This document shows positions 15,835 through 24,969 of a stretch of 34,594 bases of DNA, piece by piece. The DNA lies in the IMG/VR virus record IMGVR_UViG_3300037225_001374, positions 1 to 34,594 of that record; one strand, written 5' to 3'. The notes below the pieces were generated by a model, which was given only the letters and a program-made list of their open reading frames with translations, was not told the DNA's origin and did not search any database. This stretch comes from a virus. The stretch's first letter is position 1, and every line of letters starts with the position of its first letter. Made by a program: the position numbers and the translations under genes.

Positions 15835-16622
15835 CAGAACCAACATCTCCTTCGGTAACAAGTTTAGCCACAAGATTAGAAATTGATTGTGAGCAGTGGG
15901 GACTTGCTATTGACAAAGAGGTGCGAGGTCTACGAGTAGCCCTTCCCGGGATAATTGTTTCATTCAATCCAGTGGCGCAGACGGCTATTGTACAGTGCGC
16001 AATAAGGGAGACGCTTACTATTAATGGCATACCAACTCATGTAAATATACCGCAGTTGCTTGATGTCCCGGTTATCTTTCCCAGAGGGGGAGGATTTGTA
16101 TTGACCTTTCCTGTCTCTGAAGGAGATGAATGTCTTGTAATTTTTTCCGATCTTTGTATAGATATGTGGTGGCAAAATGGAGGAATACAAAATAGAAGAG
16201 AGGCAAGAAGACATAATTTTTCAGATGCCTTTGCAATCTTAGGCCCTTTTAGTCAGCCGAATGTTTTAAGTAGCACAGTACGATGGATGATTGGAGGGAA
16301 TTATACTGCGGGCAATATCGTCGAGTTTCAAGGCAAGAATTATTTATGTTTGAATGATGTAGATAATTCTACCGATAGTCCGGAAGAGGACACTGATAAT
16401 TTTAGTCTTGTTGAAGAGCCCTTTTCAAATACCAGTCTCCAGCTCCGAAAAATAGATGGATCAGTTATGCTGGAAATAACAGATAGTGAAATAAATCTGA
16501 CAGGCAATGTAAATACAACAGGGAATAGCAGTTCAGATTCTGGCTGGTCGGGATCTTTCCAGACTTTAACGGGAAAGATAGTTACAGTTCAAAATGGGAT
16601 TATTGTGGATGTAGGAAATTAG
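15831..16622 (+). CDS. Baseplate spike with Gp138 N-terminal domain and an inserted carbohydrate-binding-like module
   Basis: A 263-residue protein. Residues 30-140 match the Gp138 N-terminal domain: ALPGIIVSFNPVAQTAIVQC, DVPVIFPRGGGFVLTFPVSE, then GDECLVIFSDLCIDMWWQNG. Residues 151-195 (16281-16416) look like a small CBM5/12-type module: RWMIGGNYTAGNIVEFQGKN followed by YLCLNDVDNSTDSP. The end carries a beta-helical spike stub (SVMLEITDSEINLTGNVNTT) and a common C-terminal motif (GKIVTVQNGIIVDVG). The spike punctures the outer cell envelope. The module suggests contact with a surface glycan. Confidence 0.75.
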   Translation: MTEPTSPSVTSLATRLEIDCEQWGLAIDKEVRGLRVALPGIIVSFNPVAQTAIVQCAIRETLTINGIPTHVNIPQLLDVPVIFPRGGGFVLTFPVSEGDECLVIFSDLCIDMWWQNGGIQNRREARRHNFSDAFAILGPFSQPNVLSSTVRWMIGGNYTAGNIVEFQGKNYLCLNDVDNSTDSPEEDTDNFSLVEEPFSNTSLQLRKIDGSVMLEITDSEINLTGNVNTTGNSSSDSGWSGSFQTLTGKIVTVQNGIIVDVGN

Positions 16623-16631
16623 GAGAATATT

Positions 16632-16991
16632 ATGACTATGCCATCCGAAGCGGGATCTGTTAATTCACCGGAAATCAAAGCATGGCTCAAACAGATTGAA
16701 GAGATAACAAATTGTGATGAGCTGCAAAAGCTTTATGACCAGCTGAAAAAGTATGTTGAGGATCAACTTGCGGCGGTGAATGATGAAGTGGGAGTGATAG
16801 AATCCCTTCTTGTGAATCCCACGAATTTGGATAGTGCTATAAATTGGATAAAAACATTTATTAATTTAATGTCTGGAGGATACACGACAATGATTGCTCA
16901 GTTGGTTGCGTATGCTCAGACATTGGAAACAATTATCCAGAAGATAACAGAAAAAAGTTCTTCTCTGGGATGCAACAATTTTAAACTTTAA
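16632..16991 (+). CDS. Hypothetical baseplate-region helical protein
   Basis: A 119-residue protein after AGGAG. It is nearly all helical with heptad-like spacing (KAWLKQIEEITNCDELQKLY, then DQLKKYVEDQLAAVNDEV) and a second helix near the C-terminus. No family is recognised. It lies between the spike and gp25 genes, so a baseplate assembly or wedge function is likely. Two cysteines (CDELQ and GCNNF) are unremarkable. Confidence 0.65.
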   Translation: MTMPSEAGSVNSPEIKAWLKQIEEITNCDELQKLYDQLKKYVEDQLAAVNDEVGVIESLLVNPTNLDSAINWIKTFINLMSGGYTTMIAQLVAYAQTLETIIQKITEKSSSLGCNNFKL

Positions 16992-17006
16992 ATATAGGTC
17001 AGAGAT

Positions 17007-17429
17007 ATGCCAACAGTAGTTTACAGAAGATTGTCATCCGAGTATGAACCGGTGTACGGGCAAGGGCAAAACGATTTTGTGGCGGATATTTATGCAGTTG
17101 CTCAGGCTATCCAGACAAGACTTAATTTATGGTTGGGGGAATGGTGGGCAGACTTGAATGATGGTCTTCCCATGCTTCAAGGAATTCTTGGAGTCATGGG
17201 AGCAGGGCAGGGCAATTATGCAGAACTCTTAATTCAAGAAAGAATTTTGGGAACTCCATATGTTGGTAGTCTTTCTAATGTTTCATCAACATATAATCCG
17301 GCAACGAGGGCGCTTACTTTTTCTTGTCAAACCAATGTTGTATTTGGAGGGATTATACAAATAGTAGGAACATACAATCCTACTCAAAGCAATAGTCAAG
17401 CATGGACAGCAATACCTGTAGGGGGATAA
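17007..17429 (+). CDS. Baseplate wedge protein (gp25-like)
   Basis: A 140-residue protein. The pattern DFVADIYAVAQAIQTRLNLW, then GEWWADLNDGLPMLQGILGV, then LLIQERILGTPYVGSLSNVS matches gp25/lysozyme-like wedge proteins. These lack lysozyme activity and dock sheath to baseplate. It precedes the baseplate J gene by three bases, the expected order. Confidence 0.8.
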   Translation: MPTVVYRRLSSEYEPVYGQGQNDFVADIYAVAQAIQTRLNLWLGEWWADLNDGLPMLQGILGVMGAGQGNYAELLIQERILGTPYVGSLSNVSSTYNPATRALTFSCQTNVVFGGIIQIVGTYNPTQSNSQAWTAIPVGG

Positions 17430-17432
17430 ATT

Positions 17433-18626
17433 ATGTATGCACCGCCTTCAATTTCAGCAAGTGGGCTTACCATCCCGAGTTATAATGATATACTGAACAA
17501 CCTTATCTCTAATTTTCAGACCATTTATGGACAAAATGTCTATCTTGCTAATGATTCATCTGACTATCAGTTTCTATCCGTGCTTGCTCTGAAAATAAGT
17601 GATGCAGTACAAGGATTGCAATTAGAGTATAATAGTAGAAGTCCTTGGACGGCAATAGGATCGCCCCTTGATTCCATAATTAAGTTGAATGGATTAACGA
17701 GAAAATCCGCATCATACTCTACCTGTGTTGTCATTTTGACAGGGACTCCCGGGACAACAATTACAAATGGAATTGTCGGAGATATCAACGGCAATAAGTG
17801 GGATCTGGGATCGACTCCGATTCCGATAGGATCAGACGGGACAGCGACAGCGACAGCTATTTGCGAAACTATTGGAGCGATAACCGCATTGGCCGGGAAT
17901 ATTATCAATATCATGACTCCTCAATCGGGATGGACTTCTGTTACAAATATTGCGGCAGCGAGTGTAGGGCAACCTGTAGAAACAGATTCCCAGTTAAGGG
18001 CACGGCAAGCTCTAAGCACAATGATATCTTCGGAAACAATGCTTGCCGGGACGATCGCCGCCATTGCAGCCACCCCTGGAGTAACGAGATATAATGTTGT
18101 AGAAAATTATACCAATGCATACGATGGATATGGCAATCCTCCTCATTCCATTTCAGCTGTTGTTGAAGGAGGCACTCAACTTGCGGTGGCCACAGCGATC
18201 TACAATAATAGAGGGATTGGTTGTTATACAAATGGAACGACATCAGTTCCAATAACTGATCCTGATACTGGGCAGTCAATAAATATAAATTATTTTCTGC
18301 CAACATATGTCCCGATTTATGTCAGTATTGGTATTCATAAGCTTGTAGGATATACGACAGCGACAGCGACAGCAATAAAAGCGGCTATTGCCGCTTATCT
18401 TAATTCATTACAGATTGGTGAAAATCTCACTATCTCTGGATTGTACGGAGCAGCCCTTTCAGTCATGCCGAATTTGTCAATACCTATATTTTCAATTTAT
18501 TATGTCAAGGCGGGGATTGTTCCAAGTCCTCTGGGAACAACAGATATATCAATTTCTTTTAATTCTGTGACTCAAGGAATCGCGGGAACGAGCCCTTCAT
18601 ATATTACATTGCAGGATAATCTTTAA
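17433..18626 (+). CDS. Baseplate J-like protein (gpJ/gp47 family)
   Basis: A 397-residue protein. The family pattern is clear: IPSYNDILNNLISNFQTIYG, SDYQFLSVLALKISDAV, AIGSPLDSIIKLNGLTRKSA, then ETDSQLRARQALS and a C-terminal IKAAIAAYLNSLQIGENLTI. Baseplate J forms the wedge ring that couples tail-fibre binding to sheath contraction. The repeated GACAGC steps at 17840-17857 and 18356-18371 code the residues TATAT in both places and are noted only as a curiosity. It is followed by the DUF2612-type gene, as usual. Confidence 0.9.
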   Translation: MYAPPSISASGLTIPSYNDILNNLISNFQTIYGQNVYLANDSSDYQFLSVLALKISDAVQGLQLEYNSRSPWTAIGSPLDSIIKLNGLTRKSASYSTCVVILTGTPGTTITNGIVGDINGNKWDLGSTPIPIGSDGTATATAICETIGAITALAGNIINIMTPQSGWTSVTNIAAASVGQPVETDSQLRARQALSTMISSETMLAGTIAAIAATPGVTRYNVVENYTNAYDGYGNPPHSISAVVEGGTQLAVATAIYNNRGIGCYTNGTTSVPITDPDTGQSININYFLPTYVPIYVSIGIHKLVGYTTATATAIKAAIAAYLNSLQIGENLTISGLYGAALSVMPNLSIPIFSIYYVKAGIVPSPLGTTDISISFNSVTQGIAGTSPSYITLQDNL

Positions 18627-18638
18627 AAGTGAGTTAAA

Positions 18639-20876
18639 ATGTCCTATAAACCTCTTAGTTATTATTTGTCCCTAATAACACATCAATATCAGATGTCGCC
18701 TAATTTTATTGCATGGTTGACAGCTGTTTTGCAAATGGTTGATGATGTAGATACATTGATTGAAAATATGTATCTGTATTTTGATATTGACAATGCTGTT
18801 GGTGCACAGCTTGATATCCTCGGGGTTCATTTAGGACAATCTCGTTATCTTAACTTCAATCCAACAGATGGATCCAATCCCTATCTCGCAGATGAATTAT
18901 ATAGAGCGATTCTCAAGTTTAAGATCGGTGTCAATTCATGGGACGGGCAATCCAAAACAATATATAAACTTTGGGCACAACTCTTCCCGAATGTTGCAAT
19001 CAAGATTGTTGATAATCAGGATATGAGCGCAACGATAACATTTAACGGCTCATTGCCACAGATTGTTATTGATATGATAAATAAAGATCAGTTGATTCCC
19101 AGACCTGAAGGAGTTAACTATAATTTCCCGGGTCTTGCAGGCCAAGTTGTGTTGCCTTTCTTCTCTTATGATATGAACGATACATATTTTACAGGGTATG
19201 ATTATGGATATTGGGATGTTTCATCGGCTGGGACATTTGGAGTCAATCCAAATCTGATTGATGCAGAAACAGATGTTACAGGAACAATTATTACTCTTTC
19301 TTTTGATAAAGTAATGGCGGATCCTACCGGTAAACAAAGTGAATTTACGATTAATGCCGGGACAAGTCCATCCTCTCATCCAACAATAAGTTCTGTAAGA
19401 TTGAATACTTATGACAATACAAAAATTGATCTTCTTTTGGCCTCGTCTCCAATCCCGATATATTATGGAGAGACTGTGACTCTTAGCTATATTGGAGATA
19501 TAAAATCAAATGATGGCTTCTTTTTAAGTGCTTTTACTAATATTCCTGTAGTACTAACAATGCCGCAACCCGTCTCCCCGGTATTGATTTCAGCATCAAC
19601 AAGTACCGATGGTACAAAAGTGTATCTTAATTTCAATAAGAATATGTTAGATCCTACCGGGACTCAAGCTCATTTTAGTGTTCTGAGCGGGACAAGCCCG
19701 GTGACTTATGACATTGTTTCTTCTTGTAGTCTTACAGGATCTCCGGCAAGTCAAATAACTTTGAATCTTCAAACTCCCATAGTTTCAGGAAATAATGTAA
19801 CAATTAGTTATGATGGAGTTGGAGGGGTTTTATCTTCCGACGGAGGAGTTCTTGGAATAATAACAGCTTTTGCAGTAACAAATAATTCTTTGAATCCAGC
19901 CTTGCTGAATGCGGTAACGAATTCTTTAGGCACTAAAATTACTTTATCATTTAACAAAGCAATGCAGAATCCATCAGGTCAGCAAGCAGCCTTTGCTGTG
20001 AATACTGGAAGCAGTCCTTTAGGAACAGTATCTTCCTGTTCCCTTGATTCTAATACTACACAGATTGATTTGACCCTGAACAATGCAGTTCTTCAAGGGC
20101 AGTCTGTTGGATTGAATTATAATCCAGGATCAATTAAGTCAGTTGATGGAGGGAGTCTTATTTCCCTTAGTGGGTTCAGTGTTGTAAACAACGCAGGGGC
20201 ATGGAGCCCAGCAAATTTGCCTAATTTATATGGATGGTTTATGGCAGATCAAATATCTGGCAATGATGGAGACTTGATTTCAACATGGCAAGATCAAAGT
20301 GGAAATGGAAAGGATGTGACTGCAGCAGGTTCTGCAAGGCCGACTCTCAAGAAAAATATTTTAAACTCTATGGCTATAGTAAGATTTAATGGATCTTCTA
20401 CTTTCATGGCTGAATATGACACTCTCTTTAATTCAGCTGTGGCGACTATTTTTATGGTTGTAGTAAATAGAGCTTATAATAATCAAAGGTATTTGTTTGA
20501 TGGCAATAATAATCTGACAGCAAATAGTCTTGCTATATTTGAAGCGGATGCGGCGGGAACAATAGAGATAGCTTCAAATGGAATAAATAATCTTAGCAGC
20601 GGAGCAAAGGCTGTTATAGGAACCCCTACTGAGATAGAAGCGGTTTTTAATACAGGACAAACTAATTATGTCAGATGTGCGGGGGTAGAAACAAATTCTA
20701 ATATGACGCCCGGAAATATTCCGTATGGTATAACTATTGGCTCATATAGAGCTGGATCGTATTTTTCTCAAATTGATGTTGCAGAAGTAATAGTATATAA
20801 GGATGCAAAGAGTGCTTCCGATAGATTAGCGGTTAGAAATTATTTGAAATCTAAGTGGGGTTTGTCAACAGTATAA
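18639..20876 (+). CDS. DUF2612 baseplate protein fused to three Ig-like repeats and a lectin-like domain
   Basis: A 745-residue protein. Residues 1-195 match DUF2612/gpI-like wedge proteins (AQLDILGVHLGQSR, then ADELYRAILKFKIGVNSWDG). Three Ig-like units of about 100 residues follow (205-305, 314-414, 420-516), each with an LSFDKVMADPTGKQSEF-type strand and a VTLSYIGDIKSNDG-type end, like SwmB adhesin domains. Residues 523-745 look like a LamG/concanavalin-type domain (YGWFMADQISGNDGD, then STWQDQSGNGKDVTAAG). The baseplate wedge is thus extended into a likely receptor-binding arm. The usual DUF2612 protein is about 200 residues, so the rest is an addition. Confidence 0.8.
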   Translation: MSYKPLSYYLSLITHQYQMSPNFIAWLTAVLQMVDDVDTLIENMYLYFDIDNAVGAQLDILGVHLGQSRYLNFNPTDGSNPYLADELYRAILKFKIGVNSWDGQSKTIYKLWAQLFPNVAIKIVDNQDMSATITFNGSLPQIVIDMINKDQLIPRPEGVNYNFPGLAGQVVLPFFSYDMNDTYFTGYDYGYWDVSSAGTFGVNPNLIDAETDVTGTIITLSFDKVMADPTGKQSEFTINAGTSPSSHPTISSVRLNTYDNTKIDLLLASSPIPIYYGETVTLSYIGDIKSNDGFFLSAFTNIPVVLTMPQPVSPVLISASTSTDGTKVYLNFNKNMLDPTGTQAHFSVLSGTSPVTYDIVSSCSLTGSPASQITLNLQTPIVSGNNVTISYDGVGGVLSSDGGVLGIITAFAVTNNSLNPALLNAVTNSLGTKITLSFNKAMQNPSGQQAAFAVNTGSSPLGTVSSCSLDSNTTQIDLTLNNAVLQGQSVGLNYNPGSIKSVDGGSLISLSGFSVVNNAGAWSPANLPNLYGWFMADQISGNDGDLISTWQDQSGNGKDVTAAGSARPTLKKNILNSMAIVRFNGSSTFMAEYDTLFNSAVATIFMVVVNRAYNNQRYLFDGNNNLTANSLAIFEADAAGTIEIASNGINNLSSGAKAVIGTPTEIEAVFNTGQTNYVRCAGVETNSNMTPGNIPYGITIGSYRAGSYFSQIDVAEVIVYKDAKSASDRLAVRNYLKSKWGLSTV

Positions 20877-20886
20877 GGAGGAAATT

Positions 20887-21702
20887 ATGCCGGCAACAAA
20901 TAATTTTTTACAATTCAATCCAGCTAAGAATAATATGTTATCTGATGCGGATTTTAATGCAGCAACACTTCGCCAACAAGGAATTCAGTCAGGAATTAGA
21001 ACAGCTGCTGCATCCAATTTGCATAACAAAATGTACTATCAAGTAACAACAATGGCGTCAGCGCTGGGAAGTATGCTTGCCAATAAGGGGTATACAGTTA
21101 GTGATGCAGATATATCCGCTTTAACGTCTCAACTTTCCGTCATCATGACTGCTGCGGACATGACTTCGTATAGTACGATTGCGTATATGCAGGCGTATGT
21201 TGCATCTCTTTTGATTCCTCCCGGGTCGATTATAATGTGGACGTTGGATTCCCCTCCAACGGGATTTCTGGAGTGTGATGGATCATCTTTATTAAGGGCG
21301 TCTTATGGGAATTTATATAGTAATATTGGGATTAGATTTGGTAATGTTGATGGAGTTCATTTCAATTTACCGGATCTAAGGGGGTATTTTATTCGCGGAT
21401 GGGATCATGGAGCTGGAAGAGACCCGGATAAAGCGGCAAGAGCAAACCGTGGTGATGGAACAGTTGGAGATTATATAGGAACACAACAGGGCGCCCAAAT
21501 GGAGAGTCATCTTCATCCAGCGACAGCCTCTTGTACAATTGATATGACTGATAATGGAGGGGTGCCAAAGAATAGAATTTTGGGCGGAGTTGTTAATAAT
21601 CAAACTCCTATTACTGTTCCGGTATCAATATCTATATTAGCGGCAGGAGGAAGTGAAGATAGGCCAATAAATATAAATTTGATGTTTATTATAAAGTATT
21701 AA
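20887..21702 (+). CDS. Tail fibre protein with collar domain
   Basis: A 271-residue protein after AAGGAGG. Residues 111-185 are a phage tail collar domain: PPGSIIMWTLDSPPTGFLEC, then LYSNIGIRFGNVDG and FNLPDLRGYFIRGWDHGAG. The end (HLHPATASCTIDM, then GGSEDRPININLMFIIKY) is the usual C-terminal needle-like tip. The first 110 residues are helical and may bind the baseplate. It is likely to be a receptor-binding or short fibre protein, followed by its chaperone. Confidence 0.85.
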   Translation: MPATNNFLQFNPAKNNMLSDADFNAATLRQQGIQSGIRTAAASNLHNKMYYQVTTMASALGSMLANKGYTVSDADISALTSQLSVIMTAADMTSYSTIAYMQAYVASLLIPPGSIIMWTLDSPPTGFLECDGSSLLRASYGNLYSNIGIRFGNVDGVHFNLPDLRGYFIRGWDHGAGRDPDKAARANRGDGTVGDYIGTQQGAQMESHLHPATASCTIDMTDNGGVPKNRILGGVVNNQTPITVPVSISILAAGGSEDRPININLMFIIKY

Positions 21703-21717
21703 CAAGGAGACCAGACA

Positions 21718-22173
21718 ATGAAGATCTATAATTATGATAAGGAGAGTGGAGAGTTTTTATCAGAGGGCAAAGCCAGAATTGATCCAATGACCTCGGAGCA
21801 GACAGAAGTCTTGACATGGCTCCTTCCTGCCAATGCAACATTTATTGAGCCATCCGTAATTGGAGAAGGATTTATCAACCTTTTCGATAACGAGAAGCAG
21901 GAATGGAGAGCTGTTGCCGATAATCGGGGGAACATCTATCGCAAGTCCGACGTTTTTGAGGCCTTTCATAACAAGTTTGGAGAGGATATCCCAGAAGGAT
22001 ATACAAGGTTAGTCCCTCCAGAATTCCCTATCTGGAATGAAGCAGAAGGAAAATGGGATGTCGACCTTGTGAGAAAAGAGGCTGTCGAAAAAGAAGAAAT
22101 GATCGGGCAAGAGATGTATCGTCTCGTTAGAGATATGGCTGAAGCTAATTTGAAAGCACAAGGAAAATTATGA
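21718..22173 (+). CDS. Tail fibre assembly chaperone-like protein
   Basis: A 151-residue protein. The start KIYNYDKESGEFLSEGKARI, then PMTSEQTEVLTWLLPANATF and NLFDNEKQEWRAVADNRGN, resembles the small fibre chaperones and caps that follow collar-fibre genes. The C-terminus is helical. It is likely needed for folding or attaching the fibre and is the last structural-module gene before the enzyme island. Its stop lies three bases before the next ATG. Confidence 0.65.
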   Translation: MKIYNYDKESGEFLSEGKARIDPMTSEQTEVLTWLLPANATFIEPSVIGEGFINLFDNEKQEWRAVADNRGNIYRKSDVFEAFHNKFGEDIPEGYTRLVPPEFPIWNEAEGKWDVDLVRKEAVEKEEMIGQEMYRLVRDMAEANLKAQGKL

Positions 22174-22176
22174 GTC

Positions 22177-24231
22177 ATGGCAAAGAGACTCATCGTTGTC
22201 GGGATTGCGCCTTGCCTGCAGGACGATCTTGCCCGGATTCAGAATCATGAGCTTTACGACTTCATGGCCATTGGAGTTGATGCTGTTGATAAGGTCTCCA
22301 AAGTAAATTATGTTGCGACTTATCACGATGAAGACATCCCGGCGATCAGAATCAAATTGGCGGGGAATAACAATTACAAAATTATTTGTTATAAACAACC
22401 AGAAGTAGGAGGAGTAGATTTTGTTGAACCGACTCTCTTTGGAAGCGATCATCACCAGACAACAGGATCCAGTTCGTTGCTTGGAGTATGTTATGCAATC
22501 GGGGCTGGATACCAGAAGATCGTACTTGCAGGATGTCCTTTAGAGGGGAAAACATCTGCAGGCAATGAAGCAGGACAGTTTCAAAGAGGGTGGCAAATTC
22601 ATAAAGATAAACTTGGAGACAAAGTCCGATCGATGAGTGGTTGGACAAGAAATTTTCTTGGAGAACCTACAAAGGAGTGGCTCATGATAGACAATAGGTT
22701 TAGAATTCCCCTTCAGAAAGTTGTTTTGGAAAGGATTGGAGAAGATCATCTTTCTCAGTTGGTTGAAACAACTTCCCTCTCCAGAACAAAAATTCTACTC
22801 TCAGCACCTATTCAGAAGGATGCTCAGATCCAAAACTGGGGAGCGCCTTGTTTGGGGATCATACGGATTGCAGAGTATGTCCGAAAGCACTTCGGGAATG
22901 ATGTTGAAATCCTTTTCTACGATCCTCAGATTGACAATTTCGATCCCATTGAAAAATGGAAGGATGAAAAGATTGAAGTCCTCGGGCTGAGTCTTCTTCA
23001 TTACACCTTATTCGATAGCCTTGTCTTCATCAATAATTTTAAGAAGGCACATCCGGAATCTTTGATAGTCGTTGGAGGCAATGAAGCCGGCGCGAACTAT
23101 CAGGATATCTTTGACAAAGCTCCTGTTGATATTTCGGTGACTGCTGAAGGCGAAGAGACATTTGCAAAGATCATCGAGTGGAAAATGGGAGTCAGACCCC
23201 TCGAAGAGATTGAAGGGATAATATATCGCAAGCATGCAAAGCCGATCACGGAAGATTCACTATGGTCTTATTGGAGAGGTGTTGATTTTTCCCTATACAG
23301 ATATCAAAATTATTGGGACACGATCGCCGGGCTTTACAAGGATCCCGACTACGAGAAAATAAATTATGTCAGATTGATGACCGTCTCTCATTGTCAAAGG
23401 ACCTGTACATTCTGCTCTCTCGCATCTGTCAGAAATATTGCCTGCGGGAAGAGAGTAGAACCTGCAGCACTCACTGGAGAACAGATCATGTCTTTGGTTG
23501 AAAAGGTACATAAGCAGCTCCCCAAAGTGAGAACAATTTACTTCTGTACCGATGATATTTTCTATCCCTATCGACAGCACTTCCTTGATTTCATCAATCT
23601 CTATAAAGAGAGTGGCTTCAATTATCGGATCTTGATCCAGACATCGACATTCAGTTTGCAGAAAGAGGACTTTCCATTGCTCAAGAGCATCGGCTGCCAG
23701 CATATCACTCTGGGCTTTGAAAATTGTAGTGAGGCTGTAAGGAAGTCTCTGAGGAAACCACAAAAGCAATCCAAAATGGAAGAGATCATTGCTCTGGGCA
23801 AGAAGCATGGGATCGCAATCTATGTTCTCATTATCCTCATGACTCCCGAGGCCAAGATGAATGATCTCGTAGAGAATTATGAGACATTGAGCAAATGGGT
23901 TTTGGAAGATGGAGTCCAAATCAGTGTCGAGCCTGTTATGTATCCTTATCGAGGGACAGAAGTCTTCGATCAAGATGCCGCTTTCCATTACGAGTGGGAG
24001 AAAAGAGATGGTGTAGAATATCGAGACGCAAAATGGATCTGGCCCAATGATCCCCGTGTCAGGGCGTTATGTGAAGAGCTGATCGAAAAGAGGGAAACTT
24101 TTGTTGCAAATTATTTCAAAGACCTGCCTCATCAACATCACTTTAAGGGAGCCACCGGAGTTGCCCTCATCTCTTTATTGGGAGAGTTGTTGAGAAAGAA
24201 AGTTGTCGGATATAAATATAAAGGATTGTAG
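22177..24231 (+). CDS. Two-part protein: Rossmann-like domain plus B12-binding-like/radical SAM domain
   Basis: A 684-residue protein. Residues 1-175 form a Rossmann-like domain (LIVVGIAPCLQDDL, then TTGSSSLLGVCYAIGAGYQK and IVLAGCPLEG) resembling DUF115-like and sugar-related domains in phages. Residues 203-340 look like the B12-binding half of class B radical SAM enzymes (TKILLSAPIQKDA, then LIVVGGNEAGANY), but no DxHxxG motif is visible, so cobalamin binding is uncertain. Residues 400-640 are a radical SAM barrel with C406, C410, C413 (SHCQRTCTFC) for the 4Fe-4S cluster. Substrate unknown; methylation or rearrangement of a sugar fits the neighbours. First gene of the island. Confidence 0.8.
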   Translation: MAKRLIVVGIAPCLQDDLARIQNHELYDFMAIGVDAVDKVSKVNYVATYHDEDIPAIRIKLAGNNNYKIICYKQPEVGGVDFVEPTLFGSDHHQTTGSSSLLGVCYAIGAGYQKIVLAGCPLEGKTSAGNEAGQFQRGWQIHKDKLGDKVRSMSGWTRNFLGEPTKEWLMIDNRFRIPLQKVVLERIGEDHLSQLVETTSLSRTKILLSAPIQKDAQIQNWGAPCLGIIRIAEYVRKHFGNDVEILFYDPQIDNFDPIEKWKDEKIEVLGLSLLHYTLFDSLVFINNFKKAHPESLIVVGGNEAGANYQDIFDKAPVDISVTAEGEETFAKIIEWKMGVRPLEEIEGIIYRKHAKPITEDSLWSYWRGVDFSLYRYQNYWDTIAGLYKDPDYEKINYVRLMTVSHCQRTCTFCSLASVRNIACGKRVEPAALTGEQIMSLVEKVHKQLPKVRTIYFCTDDIFYPYRQHFLDFINLYKESGFNYRILIQTSTFSLQKEDFPLLKSIGCQHITLGFENCSEAVRKSLRKPQKQSKMEEIIALGKKHGIAIYVLIILMTPEAKMNDLVENYETLSKWVLEDGVQISVEPVMYPYRGTEVFDQDAAFHYEWEKRDGVEYRDAKWIWPNDPRVRALCEELIEKRETFVANYFKDLPHQHHFKGATGVALISLLGELLRKKVVGYKYKGL

Positions 24232-24246
24232 TGGGAGAAAGTAAAA

Positions 24247-24969
24247 ATGGGACTTAACGCACTTTTATTATCAGCTGGCCCGGGAGAGAGATTGAGGCCC
24301 TTGACTCTCTTTTTGCCTAAATGTTTATTGCCTGCAACATCTGAAGGGACGATGTTAAAATATTGGATCAAGCTCTTGACAGAGGCGGGTGTTGATAAAA
24401 TATTTGTAAATGTCTACTGGCTTAAAGACAAAATAATGAAATACATCGATGAGATGGAGAATTGCTATTTTGACAAAGTGGTTATCTATGAGGAGTTTCG
24501 TCTTGAACCGACGGGAGAAGTTATTGATACTCTTGCCGGGGAACTTGGAAACAATTTTCTGATTATCAATTCTGATACATATATTAATGAAAATCAAGTC
24601 CGGTATTTTTTGGCAAATGCAAATGTGTCTGAAGGATATCCGATTTGTCTTGGTGTTTCCAAACATGAAGATGTTTCGGGGAAGAGCCTCGTCGAGGTCG
24701 AGGAAGGGATTGTCAAATCGTTCATAGAAAAGCCCGGGCCGCAGATCGGATTTTCATATGCTGGGATCCTTCTTATGGATATAATGGCAACTCAGAAGAG
24801 GGTATGCAGTCTCTTTTGTGAGAAAGAATTAACAAGACATATCATTCCAATTTTCAATGGCCAGATGACTGCAATCGATGTAGGAGAGGTTATCGATATC
24901 GGAAGCAGTGTTGAAGAATATTTATATGCAAGTCAAGAGATTTTAAGGAGGCAATTGAATCATGGCTAA
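24247..24969 (+). CDS. hddC: Sugar-1-phosphate nucleotidyltransferase (HddC/ManC-like)
   Basis: A 240-residue protein. The nucleotidyltransferase signature LLLSAGPGERLRPLT with PKCLLP starts at residue 6, and a metal-binding NSD lies at 108-110. Further family features are an E-x-x-GEVIDTLAGEL segment (PTGEVIDTLAGEL) and VVIYEEFRLEP. The reaction is NTP plus sugar 1-phosphate to NDP-sugar plus pyrophosphate. Length and neighbours (HddA- and GmhA-like genes) suggest D-glycero-alpha-D-manno-heptose-1-phosphate guanylyltransferase, but mannose or glucose 1-phosphate transferases share these motifs. The gene symbol is therefore tentative. It overlaps the next gene by eight bases. Confidence 0.75.
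   Translation: MGLNALLLSAGPGERLRPLTLFLPKCLLPATSEGTMLKYWIKLLTEAGVDKIFVNVYWLKDKIMKYIDEMENCYFDKVVIYEEFRLEPTGEVIDTLAGELGNNFLIINSDTYINENQVRYFLANANVSEGYPICLGVSKHEDVSGKSLVEVEEGIVKSFIEKPGPQIGFSYAGILLMDIMATQKRVCSLFCEKELTRHIIPIFNGQMTAIDVGEVIDIGSSVEEYLYASQEILRRQLNHG

Noticed and set aside
17840-17857. GACAGC triplet-like repeat, also at 18356-18371
   Set aside because: It encodes the same short Thr-Ala stretch twice within one gene; likely codon-level coincidence rather than a repeat element.
23293-23988. A 231-codon minus-strand open frame over the first radical SAM gene
   Set aside because: No start signal or domain pattern; the + strand carries the intact radical SAM cluster here.
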